DNA from: Lawsonibacter sp.
Lineage (GTDB): Bacteria > Bacillota > Clostridia > Oscillospirales > Oscillospiraceae
Direction: 5' to 3'
Assembly (NCBI GenBank): GCA_022793355.1
Contig: JAAWCR010000093.1
Location: 1-8,939 of the forward strand
Length of the DNA stretch: 8,939 nt
Below are positions 1-6,292 of this stretch, piece after piece. A model generated the notes under the pieces. It saw only the letters and a list, made by a program, of their open reading frames with translations, searched no databases and was not told the DNA's origin. How positions within the stretch are numbered: position 1 is the first letter of the stretch; each line of letters opens with the position of its first letter. The position numbers and the translations under genes are program-made.

Positions 1-54
1 CTCGCGGATCAGGTTATATTCTTCCCGGCTGATTTCACTTGGATATTGACGCAT
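1..54 (-). CDS. IS5-family transposase, N-terminal 18 residues (partial)
   Basis: Only the first 18 codons are in the window, starting at ATG 54 and running off the left edge. The peptide begins MRQYPSEISREEYNLIRE. This resembles the conserved N-terminus of IS5-family transposases (pattern YPS-[D/E]-[L/I]-[S/T]-x-E-x-[W/F/Y]-x-x-I), the DUF4096-type DNA-binding start of a DDE transposase. A GGGAG ribosome binding site lies about nine bases upstream. The gene points the same way as the interrupted pgsB, so pgsB transcription could read into it. With so few residues the family call rests on this motif and on the insertion context. Confidence 0.65.
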   Translation of the reverse strand, partial: MRQYPSEISREEYNLIRE

Positions 55-129
55 TTCCCCCAACTCCCGCTTGTTTTTCTCTATTATCTGCCTCCCGCCT
101 CCTTTTGTCAAAAGATTTTAAACAGGCTC
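1..129 (-). mobile_element. End of an IS5-like insertion sequence (transposase-start end)
   Basis: This is the end of an insertion sequence that continues beyond the window. On the minus strand pgsB breaks off at about position 130. It is followed by the tip GAGCCTGTTTAAAA, a short non-coding stretch and the start of a transposase at position 54. The tip resembles IS5-family ends, and the flanking TAA or CTAA at 129-132 fits the short TA-containing target duplications of that family. A 13-base palindrome, CTTTTGTCAAAAG, sits at 102-114 within the end. The other end and the second target copy lie outside the window, so the boundary at about 129 is inferred from where pgsB homology stops. Confidence 0.72.
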
Positions 130-453
130 TAAAATCACAATCTGCGCCTTTTCCCGGTGGGCCTTCCGCAGCATGTTCAGCTGTTCCCGGATGTTGGCGG
201 GCCCCCGCCGGTGAATCGGATGTTCGCCGCCATCTGTACCGATCCAGACAGGATCTGTCCCTGTCGTCTTGGTAAAAACCCGGTATTTTGTCCGCAGGGC
301 GGCATCTAACAGGCGGCAGGTGGAGGTTTTACCTCGGATCCCGTTTACATGGATCACCGCCAAAAAGTCTTTCTGCTGCCTGTCATGGACGTACTTTTCC
401 AGCATCCACGCTGCCATCATAAGAACTGTTATTGTCAGCAGAGGCCAAAACAT
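118..453 (-). pseudogene. pgsB: Poly-gamma-glutamate synthase PgsB/CapB, truncated by an IS
   Basis: PgsB/CapB is the membrane-bound Mur-ligase-like ATPase that polymerises glutamate through gamma-amide bonds, together with PgsC and PgsA. The start at ATG 453 is chosen for a GGAGG site just upstream. It gives the usual N-terminal membrane segment (residues about 2-17) and then the nucleotide-binding P-loop GIRGKTS at residues 38-44. The family motif KTTGTDP (62-68) and the RRGPANIREQ stretch follow. Bacillus PgsB has about 390 residues; here the frame ends at residue 111. The last codons (Pro-Val-stop) come from the IS end, so the central ligase and C-terminal domains are missing and the product should be inactive. 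A longer in-frame start at 570 lacks a good site and family similarity. The gene is divergent from the gamma-glutamyltransferase gene. Confidence 0.88.
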
Positions 454-480
454 AAAACCACCTCCAGCTCGATTTTCCTC

Positions 481-486
481 AGTATA
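481..486 (-). promoter_or_regulatory. Extended -10 promoter element for pgsB
   Basis: On the minus strand TATACT is preceded by TGC, giving the extended -10 form TGnTATACT, about 28 bases before the pgsB start. No clear -35 box is seen at the right distance, which is usual for extended -10 promoters. The copies of GCATATG at 487-493 and 505-511 lie just upstream and could be protein-binding sites. Confidence 0.5.
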
Positions 487-550
487 GCATATGTTTTTCA
501 TTCCGCATATGGAAATCCCCGCCGAAAGCACTGAGAAAAATGAGACTAAA

Positions 551-580
551 TTGACGCTCTTTATTGGCACACTGTATCAT
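551..580 (+). promoter_or_regulatory. Sigma-A-like promoter for the ggt operon
   Basis: TTGACG at 551-556 and TATCAT at 575-580 are separated by 18 bases. They match the vegetative consensus well and would start a leader of about 60 bases before the ATG at 647. The divergent pgsB promoter lies about 65-70 bases away, so one regulator in between could control both directions. Confidence 0.6.
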
Positions 581-646
581 TGCGTCACCGAAAGGGAAAC
601 AGTTTTCACTTGCGCAAAACTTTTTGAAAAGAACAGGAGGAAAGAC

Positions 647-2452
647 ATGAAAAACTTGAAACGACTCCTTGCCTTGGCCTCGGCCATGGCGCTGGCGGTA
701 TCTCTAAGTGCTTGCGGTCCCCAAGGAGGCGCCGGCACCCCCGCGAATTCCGTCTCGTCCCAAACGCCTCCCAGCTCCAGCGCCCCGGTCGAGCCGGACG
801 AGGCCAAACCCTACATCGAAATTCCTGCTGAATTCCAGTCCTGGGACGAGAATGGGCAGCAGATCACCCGCTCCATGCTGACCACCGCGGACAACGGCAT
901 GGTGTCCTCGCTAAATTATGTGGCCTCCAAGGTGGGAGCCGACATCCTGGAGAGCGGCGGCAACGCCATCGACGCCGCCGTAGCCACCGGCTTCGCGCTG
1001 GGTGTCTGTGAGCCCATGATGAGCGGCATCGGCGGCGGCGGGGCGATGACTATCTACGACGCCGAGACCCAGGAGACCGTTTTCATCAGCTTCCGGGAGG
1101 TCTCCCCCAAGAACATGGTGGCTGACCTGTGGGTTGAGGACGAGGAAGGCAATGTCATCGGCAACCACAAGATGAAGGGCGGTCTGTCCGTTGGCGTCCC
1201 CGGCGAGGTGGACGGCCTGTGCTACGCCCTGGAGACCTACGGCACCATGAGCCTGGAGGAAGTGATCCAGCCCGCCATCGACCTGGCCTACCAGGGCTAT
1301 ACTGTCAGCCCGGCCTTTGTGGAGAACGTGAACCGCGCCTACAACACCATGCGTTCCAGCGCCCAGCTGACAGAAATCTATCTGGACGAAAACGGTTTGC
1401 TTCCCCAGGTGGGCGACATTATCCAGAATCCCTACCTGGCCCGTGCCCTGGAGCGCATCCGGGATAACGGTCCCGAGGGATTCTACTCCGGCCCCATCGC
1501 CGAAGCCATGATTGACGCGGTGCAGCGGGCTGGCGGCGTTCTGGTCCAGGAGGATCTGGACAGCTACAAGTGCTGGGAAGAGGAGACTGTCTCCACTGTA
1601 CATAACGGGTACACCGTCATTTCTTCTCCCTCTCCCTCCTCTGGCGGCACCTTTATCATCGAGACGCTGAACATTATGGAAAACCTGGAACAGTATGAGC
1701 ACGGCTCTACCCAGTGGGCCCACCAGCTGGCTGAGGTACAGAAGATGGTCTTTGCCGACCGGGGCCAGTATATGGCCGACACCCGGTTTGTGGAGGTCCC
1801 CATCTCCGGCATCACCAACAAGGATTACGCCGCTAAGCTGGCCGCCAAGGTGGACATGACCAAGGCCCAGACCTTCCTGTATGACGATCCATGGCCCTAT
1901 GTGGACGACCATTACAACACCACCGGCTATGAGGTCGCCGACAAGGAGGGCAACATGGTCGCCGTCACCAAGACCTTGAACTACTGGTGGGGCTCCGAGG
2001 TGTATGTGGAGGACTACGGCTTCTTTATGAACGACCAGATGGATGATTTTGTCACCGGCAAGCAGTCCGCCAACTCCGTGGAGCCCGGCAAGGCCCCGCT
2101 GTCCTCCATCTCCCCCACCGTGGTGCTGGACTCCGATGGCAAGCCCTTCGCCGTGCTGGCCGCCCCCGGCGGCTCCGCCATCTATCCCTGCATTGCCCAG
2201 ATCATTTTGAACATGACCGACTACGACATGTCCCTGGAGGAGGCCTTCCTGGCGCCCCGGGTTATCTGTAACGGCTTTGAGTTCACCTATGACAAGCTGA
2301 GCGAGGATATTGTGGCAGAGCTGACCTCTCTGGGCCATGAGAATATTCTGGAGGGCACCTTCCCCTCCCCCAGCGGAATCCGCTATGTGGACGGAAAGCT
2401 GCAAGGCATCGTAAACGAAGCCAATCCTGACGGCGCCGCTGTTGGCTTCTAA
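647..2452 (+). CDS. Gamma-glutamyltransferase family lipoprotein
   Basis: This is an N-terminal-nucleophile hydrolase of the GGT family, which cleaves or transfers gamma-glutamyl groups from peptides or polymers. The start at 647 has an AGGAGG site and gives 601 residues. It opens with a lipoprotein signal (lipobox LSAC, Cys23) and a low-complexity linker, so the enzyme should be anchored outside the membrane. Family residues are visible: Arg150 in FREVSP, autocleavage and nucleophile Thr425 in NTTGYEV, Gln464 and Asp467 in NDQMDDF, Ser486-Ser487 in PLSSISPT, and Gly508-Gly509 in APGGS. Self-cleavage would give a large subunit (23-424) and a small one (425-601). The stretch between Asp467 and the Ser-Ser pair is about ten residues shorter than in E. 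coli GGT, so the lid loop appears absent. Being next to pgsB recalls CapD and Bacillus GGT, which act on poly-gamma-glutamate; glutathione-type peptides remain possible substrates. Confidence 0.92.
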   Translation: MKNLKRLLALASAMALAVSLSACGPQGGAGTPANSVSSQTPPSSSAPVEPDEAKPYIEIPAEFQSWDENGQQITRSMLTTADNGMVSSLNYVASKVGADILESGGNAIDAAVATGFALGVCEPMMSGIGGGGAMTIYDAETQETVFISFREVSPKNMVADLWVEDEEGNVIGNHKMKGGLSVGVPGEVDGLCYALETYGTMSLEEVIQPAIDLAYQGYTVSPAFVENVNRAYNTMRSSAQLTEIYLDENGLLPQVGDIIQNPYLARALERIRDNGPEGFYSGPIAEAMIDAVQRAGGVLVQEDLDSYKCWEEETVSTVHNGYTVISSPSPSSGGTFIIETLNIMENLEQYEHGSTQWAHQLAEVQKMVFADRGQYMADTRFVEVPISGITNKDYAAKLAAKVDMTKAQTFLYDDPWPYVDDHYNTTGYEVADKEGNMVAVTKTLNYWWGSEVYVEDYGFFMNDQMDDFVTGKQSANSVEPGKAPLSSISPTVVLDSDGKPFAVLAAPGGSAIYPCIAQIILNMTDYDMSLEEAFLAPRVICNGFEFTYDKLSEDIVAELTSLGHENILEGTFPSPSGIRYVDGKLQGIVNEANPDGAAVGF

Positions 2453-2476
2453 GAATTTGAAAGGAGACTTTGCCCT

Positions 2477-3121
2477 ATGAAAAAGCTGATTACTTCTCTG
2501 TTGTGTGCCGCGCTGACCCTTTCCCTTCTCGCCTCCTGCGGCGGAGGCGGGAACAATGCCAACGCGAATAGTAAAAGCGGCGCCAACACCTCGGCCAATC
2601 CGTCCAGCGGCAGCGCCGCCAATGCGGAACTGCCTGAGCTGACCGGCGGCTTTGAGACTCCGATCCTGCTTACCTCTGCCGGCCAGAGCGCCGATTCCGA
2701 CATCATCAAGACCCTCTGCACCAAGGCCAATATCACGGTCGAGCTGGAGAACCGGGCCACCGCTGAAAATCTGGATGGCATAAAGACCTTGCTCATCTCC
2801 GTGGGCGGCTCCTCCAAGGGGCTGGGCGCGGCCGGTATCGACGCCGATCAGGAGATCGCCCGGGTTCAGAAGCTGATTAAGGCCGCCCAGGACGCCGACA
2901 TCAAAATCATCGCGATGCATGTGGGCGGCGCCCCCCGCCGCGGCGACCTGTCGGACAAGTTCCTGCCCGACCCCTTCAACGCCGCTGACGCCGCTGTCGT
3001 GGTTTCCGGCGGTGATACGGACGGCCTGATCCGTGGTCTGCTCGCGGCCAACAGTGTTCCCTCCGCTTATGTGGACAGCCAGGCCGACTGCATCGGCTGC
3101 CTGACCACTCTGTTCAGCTGA
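2477..3121 (+). CDS. DUF6305-like surface lipoprotein
   Basis: The protein has 214 residues. A lipoprotein signal (lipobox LASC, Cys21) is followed by an Asn/Ser/Gly-rich linker to about residue 50 and a compact alpha/beta domain beginning near ETPILLTSAGQSAD. Alternating hydrophobic strands (KTLLISVGG, DIKIIAMHVGG, DAAVVVSGG) suggest a Rossmann-like fold. It resembles proteins annotated as DUF6305, from memory and without a search; no reaction is known to me. Start 2477 has an AAAGGAG site 24 bases after the ggt stop, so the two genes are probably co-transcribed and coupled. An extracellular ligand-binding role serving the permease downstream is possible but unproven. The paired cysteines near the C-terminus (DCIGC) are notable in an exported protein. 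Confidence 0.75.
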   Translation: MKKLITSLLCAALTLSLLASCGGGGNNANANSKSGANTSANPSSGSAANAELPELTGGFETPILLTSAGQSADSDIIKTLCTKANITVELENRATAENLDGIKTLLISVGGSSKGLGAAGIDADQEIARVQKLIKAAQDADIKIIAMHVGGAPRRGDLSDKFLPDPFNAADAAVVVSGGDTDGLIRGLLAANSVPSAYVDSQADCIGCLTTLFS

Positions 3122-3141
3122 TTTTTCTTTCGTCGCGCAGG

Positions 3142-3197
3142 GCCCCATAGCCATTTGAACTGCCAGATGGCGTTTCCGGTGGCTGTGGGGCTCTTTT
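3142..3197 (+). terminator. Hairpin terminator or attenuator after the DUF6305-like gene
   Basis: GCCCCATAGCCA at 3142-3153 pairs with TGGCTGTGGGGC at 3180-3191 over 12 base pairs including one G-T wobble, and TCTTTT follows. The loop is long (26 bases) and contains GCCA/TGGC, which could form a small inner stem. It lies 20 bases after a stop codon and 67 bases before the permease gene on the same strand. It may therefore only partly stop transcription and set the ratio of the first two genes to the last three. Confidence 0.65.
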
Positions 3198-3264
3198 ACG
3201 CCGGTTTATCAGAAACATATCCGTTTTGTACCATTTTAAAATCATGTGAAAGCGAGGTCGTTCC

Positions 3265-4539
3265 ATGAACCTTCAGCTGATTACCTTCCTGGTTATGGTG
3301 GCCATTTTCATGCTGGGATGTTTCCTGCTCAAGCTGCCCGTCAGCGTGTCTCTTATGCTGTCCTCTATTGGCGGAGCCCTGGCAGCTGGTGAAGGATTTC
3401 CCATCCGCCACTTTGTAGAAGGTACATTCTCCTATATTGATACGATCTTAATTATTTGCAGCGCAATGGTTTTCATGAAAGTCATAGAGGCGTCCGGGGC
3501 GCTGGACGCGCTGTGCTCCCTGATCATTCGGAAGTTCCATAAGCATCCGGCTCTGCTGTTGATTTTCATTATGTTTGTCATCATGTTCCCCGGTATGATT
3601 ACCGGCTCCTCTACCGCCGCGGTTCTCTCCGGCGGCTCCATCATGGCCCCTGTCCTGCTCACCATGGGGATCGACCCGGTCAGTACGGCGGCGATCATCG
3701 CCATGGGCGGCCTGATGGGCATGGTGGCTCCCCCTGTCAATCTGCCCGCCATGATTATCGGCGGCGGGATTGACACCCCCTTTGTAGGCTTTGGCATTCC
3801 GCTGGTCCTGCTGGCTTTCCCGGTCGCCGTCTTCTCCGTCCTGTTCCTGGGGCTGAGGCCGGTGCGTCAAATGGACTATGAAAAGGTTGCTCCTACCCTG
3901 AATCTGGAGTTATCCAGCCAGTACGGCTTCCGGATCTATCTCCCCATTCTGCTGCTGGTCGTTCTGATGTGCCTGACTAAAATCGTAAAGATCATCCCGG
4001 ATGTGGGTATGCCCGTTATGTTCCTGATCAGTGCCGCTTTGGGATTGTTTACCGGAAAGAAAATCAAGGTGCTGGACGCGGTTCAAGAGGCCGTCCATAC
4101 CTCCCTGCCTGTCATGGGTATCCTGATGGGAGTCGGTATGTTTATCCAGATTATGACACTGACCGGCGTACGCGGATTTATCGTCTCTGTCTGTCTGGGC
4201 CTGCCGGAACAGCTTCTGTATCTGGCCGCCGCCATTTCCATCCCCCTCTTTGGCGCGGTTTCTTCCTTCGGCGCGGCAAGCGTACTGGGCGTGCCTTTCA
4301 CCCTCGCGTTCCTGAACGGCAATACCATCGTGACCATCGCCGGCCTGTCCCTTGTCGCCTCCCTGGGTGACATGATGCCTCCCACCGCCCTGGCTGGTAT
4401 CTTCGCGGCCAAGGTCACCCCGGGGGTGGAAAGCTACACCTCCGTACTGAAACGCTGCGCGATCCCCATGGCCGCTGTCATGGTGTGGGGCCTGATCTTC
4501 GTGATATTCTCCAGCAAAATCGCTGGTCTGATTGGATAG
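3265..4539 (+). CDS. TRAP transporter large permease (DctM-like)
   Basis: This 424-residue, very hydrophobic protein has the usual DctM length and should span the membrane about 11-13 times. DctM forms the ion-coupled channel of TRAP importers for carboxylates and related acids. Family features are MITGSSTAAVLSGGSIMAP (about 111-129), the GMVAPPVNLPAMIIGGG hairpin region in the first half, and the matching SSFGAAS...DMMPPTALAG region in the second half. The start at 3265 follows a GAGGT site. A TRAP importer normally also needs a solute-binding protein (DctP) and a four-helix small subunit (DctQ); neither is visible here. Neighbours are an exported alpha/beta lipoprotein before it and a 48-residue hydrophobic protein right after. 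A glutamate-derived substrate is inferred from context only. Confidence 0.85.
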   Translation: MNLQLITFLVMVAIFMLGCFLLKLPVSVSLMLSSIGGALAAGEGFPIRHFVEGTFSYIDTILIICSAMVFMKVIEASGALDALCSLIIRKFHKHPALLLIFIMFVIMFPGMITGSSTAAVLSGGSIMAPVLLTMGIDPVSTAAIIAMGGLMGMVAPPVNLPAMIIGGGIDTPFVGFGIPLVLLAFPVAVFSVLFLGLRPVRQMDYEKVAPTLNLELSSQYGFRIYLPILLLVVLMCLTKIVKIIPDVGMPVMFLISAALGLFTGKKIKVLDAVQEAVHTSLPVMGILMGVGMFIQIMTLTGVRGFIVSVCLGLPEQLLYLAAAISIPLFGAVSSFGAASVLGVPFTLAFLNGNTIVTIAGLSLVASLGDMMPPTALAGIFAAKVTPGVESYTSVLKRCAIPMAAVMVWGLIFVIFSSKIAGLIG

Positions 4540-4552
4540 GAGGCTGGCAACA

Positions 4553-4699
4553 ATGATGACAATACTGTACCGGCTGATCGCCCTGCTCCTGTTGGTCTTT
4601 GTGGGCCGCGACTTTTTTAAAGAGGAAACACCGTCATTGAAAATCAACGCGTGTATGGTGATGGCTCCTCTGGTGCTGCGTGTGCTGATGATCAAATGA
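4553..4699 (+). CDS. Small hydrophobic membrane protein, 48 residues
   Basis: A short gene fills the gap between the permease and the M14 hydrolase. It begins ATG-ATG after a GGAGG site that overlaps the permease stop, and ends 13 bases before the next start, whose AAAGGAGA site overlaps its end. The product has two hydrophobic stretches, about residues 4-18 and 33-47, separated by a charged turn (GRDFFKEETPSLK). This suggests a helical hairpin in the membrane. It is far too short for a normal DctQ subunit (about 160 residues) and does not resemble Bacillus PgsE by eye. Tight coupling on both sides supports a real gene and a role with the permease or hydrolase, for example as an accessory subunit. 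I do not recognise the family. Confidence 0.72.
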   Translation: MMTILYRLIALLLLVFVGRDFFKEETPSLKINACMVMAPLVLRVLMIK

Positions 4700-4712
4700 A
4701 AGGAGACCCATT

Positions 4713-5846
4713 ATGCTTGAAAAAATCAGAGCGCAAAAGACGCTGATTACCGTTTTGTGTCTGGTTATGACCCTCGCCATCACTGTGGTGGCCGGCATGG
4801 ACTTTTACCAGTTCCGCAACTATCAGGAAGTTATTATCCCAGGGGAGGGAGTGACCGGCAGCTTTATGCTCAGCGAATACCTCCCCGACCTGAAGGGCAC
4901 CTATGGCGATACTACGGTCTATGTGATGGAGGGCAAAACAGACGGGCCCAGTATGCTGGTGCTGGGCGGGACTCATCCCAACGAGCCCTCGGGCCATATG
5001 GCCGCCATCTCCCTGGTGGAGCACTGCACGGTAGATTCCGGAACCCTCTATGTGATCCCCCGGGCCAACAATAGCGCGTTCACACACAACGACGCGCAGG
5101 AGGCGTCCCCCCATTTCTACCATATCCAGACGGCCAGCGGCACCCGGGAGTTTGTCTTTGGTTCCCGGGCCACCAACCCTCTGGACCAGTGGCCTGACCC
5201 GGACGTCTACACCCACCAGCCCTCCGGTCAGAGTCTTTCCGGAAGCGAAACCCGAAATCTGAATCGGGGATACCCCGGCGTGGCGAACGGAAATATGACA
5301 GAGCGAGCCTGTTATGCTATTACTGAGCTGATTAAAGATAAGGAGATCGACATTACGGTGGACCTCCATGAGTCCTCTCCGGAGTACCCCACCATCAATG
5401 CCATGGTGGCCCATGAGAGCGCCATGGAACTGGCCTCTAACGCTCTGCTGGACATGATGCTGGATGGCGTGCAGATCAGCCTGGAGCCGTCCCCTTCCAC
5501 CCTGCATGGCCTGACTCACCGGGAACTGGGTGATTTTACCGATACCCTGCCCGTCCTGATGGAAACCGCGAATCCCTCCCACGGCCGCCTGCGCGGCGCT
5601 ACCAACGAGGAGCTGGTGCTGACCGGAAAGGACCCCTATTACCTGAAGGCGGCGGAGAATGGGTATGTCTGGGTTCCCTATGATGAAACTGGCGTGGCCA
5701 TCGAAGAGCGGGTGGCCCGTCATTTGACCGGTATTCATTACCTCTGTGAGGAATATGGCGCTCTCTATGGTGAGACGCTCTCTATTGTTGGTATCCCCAG
5801 CTATGATGAACTGCTTAACGGCAGCTTGAGCGATTATTTGAACTGA
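4713..5846 (+). CDS. Membrane-anchored M14 zinc hydrolase (succinylglutamate desuccinylase/aspartoacylase type)
   Basis: The 377-residue protein has a basic N-terminus and one membrane helix (about 11-28), placing the catalytic domain outside the cytoplasm. The M14 carboxypeptidase-like signatures are in order. GGTHPNEPSG supplies zinc ligands His88 and Glu91. ETRNLNRGYPG holds the substrate-binding Asn-Arg pair (Asn184, Arg185). VDLHES supplies the third ligand, His220. A later Glu, probably Glu284 in METANPSHG, may be the general base. The family cleaves amide bonds of N-acyl amino acids or peptides, often with an acidic residue such as glutamate. Cytoplasmic AstE acts on succinylglutamate; an exported, anchored form beside a GGT and pgsB points instead to gamma-glutamyl chains or amidated glutamate. 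This substrate is inferred. The start has an AAAGGAGA site. Confidence 0.85.
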   Translation: MLEKIRAQKTLITVLCLVMTLAITVVAGMDFYQFRNYQEVIIPGEGVTGSFMLSEYLPDLKGTYGDTTVYVMEGKTDGPSMLVLGGTHPNEPSGHMAAISLVEHCTVDSGTLYVIPRANNSAFTHNDAQEASPHFYHIQTASGTREFVFGSRATNPLDQWPDPDVYTHQPSGQSLSGSETRNLNRGYPGVANGNMTERACYAITELIKDKEIDITVDLHESSPEYPTINAMVAHESAMELASNALLDMMLDGVQISLEPSPSTLHGLTHRELGDFTDTLPVLMETANPSHGRLRGATNEELVLTGKDPYYLKAAENGYVWVPYDETGVAIEERVARHLTGIHYLCEEYGALYGETLSIVGIPSYDELLNGSLSDYLN

Positions 5847-5862
5847 TTCGGATTATGATAAA

Positions 5863-5903
5863 GCCTGTGTCCGACCAGAATTAACCTCCGGTCGGACACA
5901 GGC
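5863..5903. terminator. Bidirectional hairpin terminator
   Basis: GCCTGTGTCCGACC (5863-5876) and GGTCGGACACAGGC (5890-5903) form a perfect 14-base-pair stem with a 13-base loop. It lies 17 bases after the stop of the M14 hydrolase gene and about 21 bases beyond the stop of the minus-strand 78-residue gene, so it can end both converging transcripts. T-tracts are poor on both sides (three T on the minus side), so termination may be incomplete. Confidence 0.75.
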
Positions 5904-5924
5904 CGTTATGATTCAGGGCAAGAT

Positions 5925-6161
5925 TTACTCTTGGCGGGCAGGAGCAATCTTCGCGTATCCGTTCCAAGCAAACAGAGCTTTTTCGGCCTCATTGCTGTGG
6001 GCGGGAATTTGGATGGAACCGCCCGGCAAAGAAGCCATCTCAATATCAAATTTCTTTACTTTATCGGTATTCCGCCCAGTTGAACTGCCGCAATTCATAA
6101 CTGCCTCGGCAAGTTCAGAACCTGGAATAGTGAGGACCACCTTTTTATTGTTACGCACCAT
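5925..6161 (-). CDS. Unrecognised 78-residue protein
   Basis: The gene has its own promoter (6221-6248), a GGTGGAG ribosome binding site directly before ATG 6161, and a hairpin after its stop, so it is probably real. The product is soluble, with no signal peptide or membrane segment. It starts with a basic patch (MVRNNKK), then a beta-strand and turn (VVLTIPGSELAEAVMNC), a polar middle, and a Gly/Pro-rich end (PGGSIQIPAHSNEAEKALFAW). A single cysteine is at residue 24. I do not recognise the family. It is divergent from the HxlR fragment, and HxlR regulators often control the gene facing them. It could also be the remaining front part of a longer gene, but its own stop and terminator argue against that. 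Confidence 0.55.
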   Translation of the reverse strand: MVRNNKKVVLTIPGSELAEAVMNCGSSTGRNTDKVKKFDIEMASLPGGSIQIPAHSNEAEKALFAWNGYAKIAPARQE

Positions 6162-6220
6162 CTCTCCACCTTCCAGATAATCTGATGTTCTACTTGATTC
6201 AATTCAAGCTTTATATTATG

Positions 6221-6248
6221 ATTATATCAGGAGCATATCAGAAAGCAA
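6221..6248 (-). promoter_or_regulatory. Promoter for the 78-residue minus-strand gene
   Basis: On the minus strand TTGCTT (6248-6243) and TATAAT (6226-6221) are separated by 16 bases, a good vegetative promoter. Its -35 box overlaps the left arm of the dyad at 6247-6273, so a protein bound there would block it. Confidence 0.6.
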
Positions 6249-6273
6249 GTACGCACATTAGTGTAATATACTT
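6247..6273. promoter_or_regulatory. Possible HxlR-type operator dyad
   Basis: AAGTA at 6247-6251 is mirrored by TACTT at 6269-6273, with 17 bases between. The dyad lies in the divergent region between the 78-residue gene and the HxlR fragment. HxlR-family dimers bind inverted repeats near their own gene, so this is a plausible former autoregulatory site. TATACT at 6267-6272 could also be a -10 box for the regulator gene. The arms are short and the evidence is positional. Confidence 0.38.
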
Positions 6274-6292
6274 ACCAAAAGGATAGTGTATC

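Noticed and set aside
39..534. Short plus-strand frames opposite pgsB
   Set aside because: They lie antisense to the recognisable PgsB fragment and the IS end, with no start signals or similarity.
491..646. N-terminal extension of the GGT frame from ATG 491
   Set aside because: The start at 647 has an AGGAGG site and exposes a proper lipoprotein signal. The extension would put that signal 52 residues inside and overlap the promoter at 551-580.
911..3154. 747-residue open frame on the minus strand
   Set aside because: It lies antisense to the GGT and DUF6305-like genes. Its Gly/His/Val-rich, low-complexity composition mirrors codon bias, and it has no family motif or good ribosome binding site.
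3910..4695. 261-residue minus-strand frame over the permease and microprotein genes
   Set aside because: It is rich in Asp/His/Gln/Gly as expected for the reverse complement of a hydrophobic gene, and shows no recognisable domain.
4692..5738. 348-residue minus-strand frame antisense to the M14 hydrolase gene
   Set aside because: It mirrors a gene with clear zinc-binding motifs, its own product has no coherent domain, and it starts within the opposite gene.
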